From: JBGOUJ01 sp041477005
GTDB taxonomy: Bacteria; Acidobacteriota; Terriglobia; Bryobacterales; JACQDG01
DNA: 6,015 nt
Direction of reading: 5' to 3'
NCBI GenBank assembly: GCA_041477005.1
Contig: JBGOUJ010000483.1
Coordinates: 1-6,015, forward strand
Part shown: piece after piece, positions 1 through 6,015 of the stretch
Numbering within the stretch: the stretch's first letter is position 1
Layout: each line of letters begins with the position of its first letter
The notes under the pieces: model-generated
The model's database searches: none
What the model saw: only the letters and a program-made list of their open reading frames with translations
Told to the model about the DNA's origin: nothing
Made by a program: the position numbers and the translations under genes

Positions 1-1
1 C

Positions 2-442
2 GCCGCGGTGCCGGTCTATTACGTCAGCCAGAAGAAATCCATTGAGCTGCGCCTCGAGGTTCTGCGGCTCAACGGAAGCATGACCCGCGATGCCTGGATC
101 GGCTGGAAGGCCTTTCTCGAGCAGGCGGCCGGCCGGGCGGCCTCATCCGGGACCTCGTTTCGCTTGCCTTACGTGCAGCTTGGGCCGGGAATCTCGACGC
201 GCGAGGTCTTCCTCGGCTGCTATCCGAGGGGAAGGGATGGTATCGAGATGCTCTATCCCGGCGACATGCACGCCCAGGACTGTGTGACCTTCGCGGCGGC
301 GGCGCGGGAGATCGATCGCCTGCCGCTGCCCCCGACTATGGCCATCGTGGAGCCGGGAGATCCCGCTCCGCAAGGAAATGCTCTGGCGTGCGGCGTGCCG
401 GCCCGGCACGGCCTGCCGCCGGTCGTTTCTCTTCAGCGGTGA
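2..442 (+). CDS. 3' part of an unrecognised protein (5' end outside window)
   Basis: An open frame runs from the first bases of the window to a TGA at 440-442. A GTG at position 8 could be read as a start, but the frame stays open upstream (GCC GCG GTG) and no ribosome binding site fits in the seven preceding bases, so I treat it as the C-terminal part (about 146 residues) of a longer protein. Third codon positions are strongly G/C, as in a real gene of this genome. The product is soluble-looking, with no membrane segment and no CxxCH. It has a basic/hydrophobic start (YYVSQKKSIELRLEVLRL), a central Gly/Pro/Arg-rich part (LGPGISTREVFLGCYPRG) and a Pro/Gly-rich tail. I do not recognise the family. 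It is convergent with the cytochrome operon and its stop overlaps the end of the tetraheme gene by 10 bp, so it is probably functionally unrelated. The coding call is fairly sure; the function is unknown. Confidence 0.6.
   Translation, partial: AAVPVYYVSQKKSIELRLEVLRLNGSMTRDAWIGWKAFLEQAAGRAASSGTSFRLPYVQLGPGISTREVFLGCYPRGRDGIEMLYPGDMHAQDCVTFAAAAREIDRLPLPPTMAIVEPGDPAPQGNALACGVPARHGLPPVVSLQR
394..410. repeat. short GC-rich palindrome near the convergent gene ends
   Basis: CGTGCCGG and CCGGCACG form perfect 8-base arms around one central base. The palindrome lies inside the end of the plus-strand gene and 23 bases beyond the stop of the tetraheme gene. It could slow transcription of the cytochrome operon, but no T-run follows in either direction, so it does not qualify as a standard intrinsic terminator. 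In DNA this GC-rich it may be chance. Confidence 0.3.
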
Positions 443-1620
443 TTCAGGAAGGCGATCAAATCGGCCAGCTCACGGCCGGTCAGGACGGGCCAGCGCAATC
501 CTCGCTTTTCCATCTCAGACAACATTCGCGGCCCGTGCTGCCAGAGGGCGGAGGCCATCTGGGGGGCGGAGAAGCGGCCCTGCTGATCTTTTAGACTGGG
601 CGCTCCCGAACCAGCCTGGTCGTGGCAGGCGGCGCAATGCTTCGCGGTGAAGAGGCGCCGGCCGGTGCGCGGACTGCCCTGCTCTTCGAAGTAGCGCTTG
701 GCGAACAAGTAGGCGATGATCTGGCTCATCTCGTTTTCACGCAAGGTGGGAAATTCGGTCTTGCTCTCCCGGGCCAGGCGCCGCATCTGGGGGGCGTGGT
801 TCCACATGGCGACGCTAAGCCCGGTGAAGGTGCGTGACTCGCGCGCCACGGGGAGCAGATCGATCTTGCCCGTCTCGGCGCCGCCGACCGTGTGGCAGTG
901 CGCACAACCCCGCTCGGTGAAGAGCTTCTCGCCCGCCGCGGGATCTTCGAACACCAGCGTCGGCGCCGCCGCGGGCCGGTTGGGCAAGTTGCCCAGATAG
1001 ACCAGCAAATCGACCATTTCCTGAGAAGTGAAGGTCGGCCACCGCACGCCGCTCTTCTCCATTTCCTGCATCATGGTGGTCGCGTGGTTCCACATCTGCT
1101 CGGTCCAGCGGACGCGGTCGGCGATGGCCGGCCACTGGGAGACCGGCGGGCCGCGCCGCTGGCCTTCGGCGGGCGTCAGGGCGTGGCAGGTCCCGCACTT
1201 CTTGGCCGCGAACACCGCCTTGCCGCGGCCCGCGTCCCCGGGGAGATCGAAGAAGCGGATGGAGTAGAAGTAGGCGTAGAGGTCGATGACTTCCGTGGAT
1301 CCGAGGGCGGGTACCTGGATGTTCTTCGCCGCCATGGCGCGCCACATCGCGGGGGCGTGGTTCCACATCACGGCGGCGAGCGCGGCCGGGGTGAAATCTC
1401 GGGTCGAGCGGCGCGCGAGATCCGGGGCGGTCGTCCCGCCGACGCCGCGGATCGAGTGGCAGAGCGTGCAGTTGCGCCGCTCGAAGATCTCCGAGCCGCG
1501 CCGGGCGTCGCCGTATTGGCCGGCCAGCGGCGAGGGCCACAGCGCCGCGGCGGCCAGCAGGCTAAAGGCCGATCTGGAGGCCCGTCGAAAACATGTGGGT
1601 GTGAAAATTCTCGAACGCAT
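433..1620 (-). CDS. exported tetraheme c-type cytochrome of four tandem mono-heme modules
   Basis: The product has 395 residues. Residues 1-34 form a signal peptide: Arg-rich start, hydrophobic core AFSLLAAAALWPSPLAG, probable cleavage before QYG. Four heme sites follow at residues 51-55 (CTLCH), 142-146 (CGTCH), 239-243 (CAHCH) and 329-333 (CAACH). Each opens a module of about 90-95 residues with the same layout: CxxCH, then about 30 residues later the motif M/L-W-N/Q-H-A/G-P/T-x-M, then an E-M/V/L-x-D/Q-L/I-x-A/V-Y/F helix. The Trp, His and Met of the central motif are present in all four copies, and either the Met or the His could be the sixth heme-iron ligand. The ATG at 1620 is chosen because the signal peptide needs it; GAGAG lies about 5 bases upstream. 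The only other upstream start is TTG at 1641. The gene starts 59 bp inside the barrel gene and is the last of the operon. It is likely a periplasmic electron carrier for the Mtr-like conduit; the partner is inferred. Confidence 0.9.
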   Translation of the reverse strand: MRSRIFTPTCFRRASRSAFSLLAAAALWPSPLAGQYGDARRGSEIFERRNCTLCHSIRGVGGTTAPDLARRSTRDFTPAALAAVMWNHAPAMWRAMAAKNIQVPALGSTEVIDLYAYFYSIRFFDLPGDAGRGKAVFAAKKCGTCHALTPAEGQRRGPPVSQWPAIADRVRWTEQMWNHATTMMQEMEKSGVRWPTFTSQEMVDLLVYLGNLPNRPAAAPTLVFEDPAAGEKLFTERGCAHCHTVGGAETGKIDLLPVARESRTFTGLSVAMWNHAPQMRRLARESKTEFPTLRENEMSQIIAYLFAKRYFEEQGSPRTGRRLFTAKHCAACHDQAGSGAPSLKDQQGRFSAPQMASALWQHGPRMLSEMEKRGLRWPVLTGRELADLIAFLNHR

Positions 1621-3880
1621 AACGGCTCTCGGTAAAGCCAAACCACCGCCACTCGGAAGCCCAGGCGATCTTTCCCCGGAGCGGCAGCGCGAAGCGCGCC
1701 TGCGGCTGATAGTAGCGCGTCGGCCGGCTGCCGTTGTCGATCGAGTAACTGCCGCCCAGGCTCAGCCGGCCGCCGCGGCTGAAGTTCGTCTCCACGAATA
1801 CGCCGCCCAGGTGAGCGTTGTCCCGGTAACGCGAAATGTCCGTTTGAAGGGTTTCCGGCTCGAGGAAGGGCACATCGGAGCGCAGGGTGGAGCGGGAGTA
1901 ATCGGCGATCACGGTAAAGCGCTTCGCCTTGTTGGGCGTCCAGGTTACGCTGAGCGAAGATTGCTGACTGCGGAAATCGAGCAGCACGTCGGGTGCGGGG
2001 TTCTGGTTGTTCAGAATGGAGAAAGACGCGGTCAGGGTGAGCGAGGGGCGGAAACGGTAACGGCCGCGCACGCGGGCGCGCTGGTAGCGCATCAGGTCGG
2101 TGCGGAAAAACACGCGGTCGCCCGGCGAGGCCTCGAAGTCGAGCGACAGGTCGAGTTTCGGTGAGAAGCGGAGGCTCGCGCCGGCCAGCGCCACTTGCCG
2201 CCGCACCTCGCCCAACTGAACGGGTCCGGAGGTGCGGCTGATCAGCGGATTCGGCGCCTCCGCGTCGCCCCACACGTAGCGTTCCCCGCCGCGCAGGGTC
2301 AGGAAGGAGCCAAGATCGAGGAGGGCTTCCACCTGATGCTGGTTGTAATTCATAACCACATCATCGAGGACCTGAAGCTGCACGTTGGTCGGCGGCGTGG
2401 TGTTGAAGTTCTGGGCGAGCACCGACGAGCCGGAGATGTGGAACCGGTCGGTGAACCAGGATTCGACGATGCGCAGGCGGCGGAAGGGCCGCAGTTCGGC
2501 CGACCAGGAGCCCGAGGTGTGCGGCCGGCTGGCCTGACCCATGGAGATCTCGGAGAGGCCGGTGTAAGGCGCGAGCGCGCTCTGCAGCAGCAGGTTGCCC
2601 TTGGCCTGATCGAAATACTGGGCGTCGATCGACGGCTCGCTGTAAAGGTACTGGCCGGTGAAGTTGAGCCAGGACCAGGGCCGGGCCTGGATCACGCCGC
2701 GATCGAAAATCCCGCTCCCCCGCGCGCCATAGGCTTGGTAAAGACTGTTGAGAACCAGGCCGGAGGTGGTGCGGTTACCCAAGCCGCCGGGGGTCTGGGT
2801 GTAGACCTGCTGGTCGTTCTTGAAAGTCGTGCCGCCTTGCTCCAGCGTGACGTTGAAGCGCGAGAAGTTCAAGTGGGCGCCGCCGCGATAGGACTCGGTC
2901 GAGTCGCCCAGATTGGTGTTCACCGGGAACTCGTTGCTGTCGCTGACGAAAGTCGTGATGCCGTGGCCGTGGCCGGAGTTCTGAGAGAAGGCCAGGAACG
3001 GAGAGAACCGCGCGCCGGGCTTGATGTCGAGCTCGGTGTCGATCTGGCGGCGCTGCAGGTCGAGGGCGCGCTCGTTGAGCACCAGGCCCTGGCCGAGCAG
3101 CGGGTCGGCGAAGGAGGGCATCGCGTTGAAGTAGGCTACGTTGCTGTAGTTGACCTGCAGCAAATAGATTCCGGACAGGCCGGCTTCGAGCCTCGCGGCG
3201 TTGTAGGGATCGCCGCCCCAGGAGGTGGCCTGTAGCTCCAGCCGATCGAGAAATTTGCCGTTGGGGTCGCGGAAACTGGTGTTGGCGCGGAACAGCTTGG
3301 GGCCTTCGCCCAGGTTTACGATGCTGCGATAGGTATTTTTACTGCCGGCAACGTCCTGGACGAAGCGGTAGCCGACCTCGACGGTGCCGGTGAGCTTCTG
3401 CTCGGCGGCGGCGGGAGGCACCGCCTCGGCCGCTGCTTGGGGGGTTGCCTGGGAGGGGGCTGGCGGGGCCGCTTCGGCAGCGGCTAGTGGAGCTGCTTGG
3501 CCCGCAGGAGCCGCAGCCGCCTGGCCGGCGGCCGGAGCTGTCTGCTCGCCCGCGGGCGGAGTTGCCTGGCCAACGCCGGATGGAATGGCCTGGTTGGCGG
3601 CGGTTTGCCCGGCGGCTGGCGGGGCCTGCTCCGCTGCTGCGGAAGCAGCTTGGTCGCCCGTGGCCGGCGGCGCGTTCGCCGTGCCGGATGGCGGAGCTTG
3701 CTCGCCGGCTGCGGGAGGGGCTGCGCCCGCTGGGGCTTTCTGCGCGGCGCGTGGGAGGGCTGCCTCGGCAACGGTCGGTGCGTCCGGCCGTGCAGGCGAC
3801 TTCGATTTCTGCGCTTCCTGGGCGGCAAGCGGCAGGGCCAGAGCTGCCACAGCGATCGGGAGCAAGCTCCGCAGCGTCAT
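1562..3880 (-). CDS. MtrB/PioB-like outer-membrane beta-barrel of a porin-cytochrome conduit
   Basis: The product has 772 residues. Residues 1-20 are a signal peptide (MTLRSLLPIAVAALALPLAA). Residues 22-161 form an Ala/Pro/Gln/Gly-rich, non-aromatic segment. From about residue 162 (KLTGTVEVGYRF) to the end, alternating polar and hydrophobic strands with many Tyr, Phe, Arg and Asn residues, separated by Asp/Asn/Gly/Pro turns, read as a large transmembrane barrel of roughly 610 residues. It ends in a final strand (FSTGLQIGL) that finishes in Leu instead of the common Phe. There is no cysteine, so the N-terminal CxxC known from Shewanella MtrB is missing. Start: the ATG at 3880-3878 overlaps the TGA of the upstream decaheme gene (ATGA). 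The open frame extends further up, but that part lies inside the decaheme gene and is a shadow. The MtrB role, a sheath holding an MtrA-type cytochrome across the outer membrane, is assigned from topology and position; I cannot show sequence homology by eye. It could be a more distant porin-cytochrome barrel. Confidence 0.85.
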   Translation of the reverse strand: MTLRSLLPIAVAALALPLAAQEAQKSKSPARPDAPTVAEAALPRAAQKAPAGAAPPAAGEQAPPSGTANAPPATGDQAASAAAEQAPPAAGQTAANQAIPSGVGQATPPAGEQTAPAAGQAAAAPAGQAAPLAAAEAAPPAPSQATPQAAAEAVPPAAAEQKLTGTVEVGYRFVQDVAGSKNTYRSIVNLGEGPKLFRANTSFRDPNGKFLDRLELQATSWGGDPYNAARLEAGLSGIYLLQVNYSNVAYFNAMPSFADPLLGQGLVLNERALDLQRRQIDTELDIKPGARFSPFLAFSQNSGHGHGITTFVSDSNEFPVNTNLGDSTESYRGGAHLNFSRFNVTLEQGGTTFKNDQQVYTQTPGGLGNRTTSGLVLNSLYQAYGARGSGIFDRGVIQARPWSWLNFTGQYLYSEPSIDAQYFDQAKGNLLLQSALAPYTGLSEISMGQASRPHTSGSWSAELRPFRRLRIVESWFTDRFHISGSSVLAQNFNTTPPTNVQLQVLDDVVMNYNQHQVEALLDLGSFLTLRGGERYVWGDAEAPNPLISRTSGPVQLGEVRRQVALAGASLRFSPKLDLSLDFEASPGDRVFFRTDLMRYQRARVRGRYRFRPSLTLTASFSILNNQNPAPDVLLDFRSQQSSLSVTWTPNKAKRFTVIADYSRSTLRSDVPFLEPETLQTDISRYRDNAHLGGVFVETNFSRGGRLSLGGSYSIDNGSRPTRYYQPQARFALPLRGKIAWASEWRWFGFTESRYAFENFHTHMFSTGLQIGL
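3398..3736 (-). repeat. degenerate Ala/Pro/Gln-rich coding repeat in the barrel gene
   Basis: These bases encode residues 49-161 of the beta-barrel protein. The stretch consists of imperfect units such as QAPPAAG, QATPPAGEQ, GQAAPLAAAE and QAAAEAVPPAAAEQ. It contains no Lys, Arg, Phe, Tyr, Trp or Cys; the only charges are a few Glu and one Asp. It lies just after the signal peptide and so faces the periplasm. It looks like a flexible extended linker, not a folded domain. The repeat units are too diverged to define an exact DNA period. Confidence 0.75.
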
Positions 3881-4839
3881 CGCAGAAACTCCCGGTTCAC
3901 CAAGGAGCCGTGAATCTTGGAGTGGCAGATGGTGCAATTCTGGAACCGCGCGGTGCGCAGGTTGTGGAACGCCGGCGGCACGCCGCCCAGCGTGGTGAGG
4001 TTGTTGGCGTGGCACTCCAGACACAACTGGCTCACCTGGCTGCGGACGAGCATTCGCGGATTGGCCGAGCCGTGCGCCTCGTGGCAGGAGCTGCAAGCGC
4101 CGAGCTTCACCGGAGCGTGCTCGAAGGGGAACGGGCCGCGCTTATCGCCGTGGCACTTGACGCACACCGGCTCGTTGGCCGAGACCCGCTGGAGCGAGGC
4201 CGGCGGCTGCTCCCCGTGCGGGTTGTGGCAATCGACGCAACTAATGGCCTTCTCCGGGAGCCGGTGGCGGTAAGGGCGGTTGAACTGGGCCCGGACGTCG
4301 GTGTGGCAGCTCGCGCACAGCGCGTCGACGTGAGCCACCAGCAGCCGCTCCTGGTGGGTTTGGTGGACGGTGTGGCAGTCGAGGCAGCTCAGGTTGTTGC
4401 GGTTATGAGCGCCGAACAGGCGGCCGCGGTGAGTCTCCTGGCCGCCGTGGCAGGTAAGGCACTTCTCGTTCACCTGCCGCTTGTCGGCCGTTTTGAAGGA
4501 GAAGATCTTGGAAACGTCGGCGCTCTCGGCGTGCTCCTTGGCGGCTCCGTGGCAGGATTCGCAGGCGCGGGCCTTCCAGTCCAGCCGTTTGCCGGTGTCG
4601 AGCGAATAGTGAGGGTTCTTGGCGAAGTCGCGGACCGTGTCTTCGTGGCAGGCCTGGCAGGTTTCCGTACCGCCGTAGCCGGCGGGGAGGGTGCGGCCGG
4701 CTGGGGCCTGGGCCCAAAGGGCGCCCCCCCAGAGTGCGCCCCAGAGGGTGATGCATTCCAGGAGCCGGGCTAGGGGCCGCGCTGCGGGCCGGGCCAACGG
4801 CCAGGCGGGCAGCAGAGGAGGTGGCATAGCTCGTGGCAT
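3877..4839 (-). CDS. mtrA: MtrA/DmsE-family periplasmic decaheme c-type cytochrome
   Basis: The product has 320 residues, close to Shewanella MtrA (about 333). An Arg/Pro-rich start is followed by a hydrophobic core (ITLWGALWGGALWAQA, residues 30-45), a signal peptide likely cut after Ala45. Ten CxxCH motifs follow at residues 61, 93, 127, 152, 175, 201, 226, 249, 273 and 302, with many extra His residues for bis-His coordination (for example HTVHQTH, NPHGE, HEAHGS, KIHGS). Ten hemes in this length, with His-Gly-rich spacing, is the MtrA/DmsE pattern: a linear heme wire that sits inside an MtrB-type barrel. ATG at 4839 is used; ATG at 4827 (residue 5) is equally possible, and neither has a strong Shine-Dalgarno. 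The upstream surface cytochrome ends 30 bp before it, and its own TGA overlaps the barrel ATG, so the three should be co-expressed. The symbol is given at family level; DmsE or PioA-like roles are possible, but the MtrC-like neighbour favours MtrA. Confidence 0.92.
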   Translation of the reverse strand: MPRAMPPPLLPAWPLARPAARPLARLLECITLWGALWGGALWAQAPAGRTLPAGYGGTETCQACHEDTVRDFAKNPHYSLDTGKRLDWKARACESCHGAAKEHAESADVSKIFSFKTADKRQVNEKCLTCHGGQETHRGRLFGAHNRNNLSCLDCHTVHQTHQERLLVAHVDALCASCHTDVRAQFNRPYRHRLPEKAISCVDCHNPHGEQPPASLQRVSANEPVCVKCHGDKRGPFPFEHAPVKLGACSSCHEAHGSANPRMLVRSQVSQLCLECHANNLTTLGGVPPAFHNLRTARFQNCTICHSKIHGSLVNREFLR

Positions 4840-4869
4840 GTCCGGTAACCCAGCGGGAGCAAACCCCGG

Positions 4870-6015
4870 TTAGCGTGCATGCACCTTGTCGATCGAGAAA
4901 TCGGCTGTCGTTCCGTGACAGACATCACACGACTCGCCCAACTGCAACGACGTGTTGATCAGCGCGTGCGCGGCCGCCGACTTCTCGGTGTGGCAGGCCA
5001 GGCAAGCCGCCGTGGTCGGCTGCTGCGGCGAGAACCAGCCGCGCGGCTGCTGCGAGGGCAGCGCCCCATCGGGCGGCGGCACCTGCTCGGTGTTGGTCAA
5101 GTGGCATTGCTGGCAATCGCGCAGGTCGCCTGGGAAACGAACATCGTTGAAATTGTTCTTGCTGCCGCCGAAGCCGAAGATCGTGAAGTCGGTGGTCAGG
5201 TTCTCGCCCCGGTGGATCTTGTGGATCATGGTCTTGAAGTGCACGCTCTCGACGGGATTCTGGGCGGCCGGCCGGAAGGCGGAGTCGTTCTCGTTGGGGT
5301 TGTGGCAGATCAGGCAGTGCTCGACCTGGTTGCGGTTCGAGCCGTGAAGTTCGAGAGAGACGTGGCAGGTCTCGCAGGTGTCCTGGGACACGACGGCGCG
5401 GCGCGGCACCGGCTTGGGGTCGGTGACGCCGTAGTAGAAGACCTTGTTCACGCCGGCGTCCCGGACGTTCTTCATTTCCTTGGTGGTGCCCTGCAGGAGG
5501 GTGACGTTGCGGTAGCCCTCGATGCCGACGGCGAAAGTGCCCCTGGCGTCGGCCGGGATCGCTGTCTGGAACGTGTAGGTGTAAACGCCGTTCGATCCGG
5601 TGGCCTTGGAGGCGTCCTCGCTGACGTAACTGCCGTAGTCGGTGGTGGAGCTCAGCGTGGTGACCAGAGCGACCCGGGCCATGTCGGAGGGCAGGATCGG
5701 CACGCCGTTGCGGTCCTTTATGCTGAAGGTCACGGTTGGTTTCTGGCCGGGGCCGGAGCTATCCACCTTCAGAATATCGAAGATGGTGCTGGGCAGCAGG
5801 AGGGAGTGGGTCGGAGTGACGTGGGCGCCCTTGATCGAGGCATCGAAATCCTCCTCGCCCTGCGGGATGTGGCAGGTGCCGCACAGGTTGTCGCTGAGTT
5901 GCGGACCAACGACACCACCCGCATGATTCTGGCCGGTGGCGAAGTTGACATCGTCGTGGCAGGCGCCGCAGGCGGCCCGGTTGGGCTTGGTCAGGTAGTT
6001 GTTCTTCTGGGTGGC
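4870..6015 (-). CDS. OmcA/MtrC-family outer-surface decaheme cytochrome, C-terminal part
   Basis: The frame is open from the window edge (first visible codon at 6015) to TAA at 4872-4870, giving 381 residues; the GTG at 5766 is internal and not the start. Visible residues 16-20 (CGACH) and 45-49 (CGTCH) are the last two hemes of a first pentaheme domain. Residues of about 70-205 are heme-free and beta-rich (PTVTFSIKDRNGVPI, YTYTFQTAIP), matching the split-barrel domain III of MtrC. Then come five hemes at 214 (CETCH), 234 (CLICH), 301 (CQQCH), 338 (CLACH) and 363 (CDVCH), the second pentaheme domain. The MIHKIHRGENL motif at 263-273 is a strong signature of the OmcA/MtrC family and supplies His ligands. 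Seven hemes are visible, so three more are expected upstream if it is a decaheme. The role would be terminal electron transfer to minerals, metals or other extracellular acceptors at the cell surface. The lipoprotein signal expected at its N-terminus is outside the window. Confidence 0.92.
   Translation of the reverse strand, partial: ATQKNNYLTKPNRAACGACHDDVNFATGQNHAGGVVGPQLSDNLCGTCHIPQGEEDFDASIKGAHVTPTHSLLLPSTIFDILKVDSSGPGQKPTVTFSIKDRNGVPILPSDMARVALVTTLSSTTDYGSYVSEDASKATGSNGVYTYTFQTAIPADARGTFAVGIEGYRNVTLLQGTTKEMKNVRDAGVNKVFYYGVTDPKPVPRRAVVSQDTCETCHVSLELHGSNRNQVEHCLICHNPNENDSAFRPAAQNPVESVHFKTMIHKIHRGENLTTDFTIFGFGGSKNNFNDVRFPGDLRDCQQCHLTNTEQVPPPDGALPSQQPRGWFSPQQPTTAACLACHTEKSAAAHALINTSLQLGESCDVCHGTTADFSIDKVHAR

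Noticed and set aside
394..410. Intrinsic terminator for the cytochrome operon
   Set aside because: The stem has a one-base centre and no following T-run on either strand; kept only as a palindrome.
1368..2273. Minus-strand 301-codon frame overlapping barrel and tetraheme genes
   Set aside because: Arg/Pro/Ala-rich out-of-frame shadow; the barrel and heme motifs lie in the other frames.
3398..3736. CRISPR-like or tandem DNA repeat
   Set aside because: The repetition is at amino-acid level only, with variable unit length and diverged codons, inside an intact reading frame.
3881..4096. N-terminal extension of the barrel frame by 72 codons
   Set aside because: It lies wholly within the decaheme gene and would bury the clear signal peptide that begins at the ATG at 3880.
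3445..4773. Plus-strand open frame of 442 codons opposite the decaheme and barrel genes, and similar ones at 2195-3235, 1286-2164 and 892-1635
   Set aside because: They are mirror frames of GC-rich genes: compositionally biased (Gly/Arg/Ala/Val), without recognisable domains, while the opposite strand encodes clear CxxCH cytochromes or barrel strands.
5769..5951. Separate short minus-strand gene, or a gene start at the GTG at 5766
   Set aside because: The true frame of the surface cytochrome continues upstream through CGTCH and CGACH to the window edge, so neither is a gene boundary.

Overview
The window is a high-GC bacterial segment dominated by one minus-strand gene cluster for extracellular electron transfer. 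Read in the direction of transcription (from position 6015 down to 433), it encodes four parts. First is the C-terminal 381 residues of an OmcA/MtrC-type cell-surface decaheme cytochrome, which starts outside the window. Second is a complete MtrA/DmsE-type periplasmic decaheme cytochrome of 320 residues. Third is a cysteine-free outer-membrane beta-barrel of 772 residues in the MtrB position. Fourth is an exported tetraheme cytochrome of 395 residues built from four tandem copies of one mono-heme module. At least 21 CxxCH heme-binding sites are visible (7 + 10 + 4). The order surface cytochrome, periplasmic cytochrome, barrel is that of mtrC-mtrA-mtrB in Shewanella.

The genes are tightly packed: about 30 bp between genes 1 and 2, a 4-bp ATGA overlap between genes 2 and 3, and a 59-bp overlap between genes 3 and 4. 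This indicates one transcript with translational coupling. No promoter is visible inside the cluster, so it should lie upstream of the surface cytochrome, beyond position 6015. Electrons would be expected to pass from a periplasmic donor to the MtrA-like cytochrome inside the barrel, then to the MtrC-like cytochrome on the cell surface. The tetraheme protein is a plausible periplasmic carrier feeding the conduit, which is inference.

Positions 1-442 on the plus strand hold the 3' end of an unrecognised gene that converges on the cytochrome operon; the two stop codons overlap by 10 bp. There is no gene-free stretch longer than about 30 bp.

The source is probably a soil or sediment bacterium related to Acidobacteriota. 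The grounds are GC-rich codon use, signal peptides ending in Leu-Ala-Ala-Gln style, and an Mtr-like conduit with an Ala/Pro/Gln-rich barrel extension. This taxonomic guess is weak. The most distinctive points are the added four-module cytochrome, the long Ala/Pro/Gln segment at the N-terminus of the barrel, the lack of cysteines in the barrel and in the split-barrel domain of the surface cytochrome, and the 59-bp dual-coding overlap.
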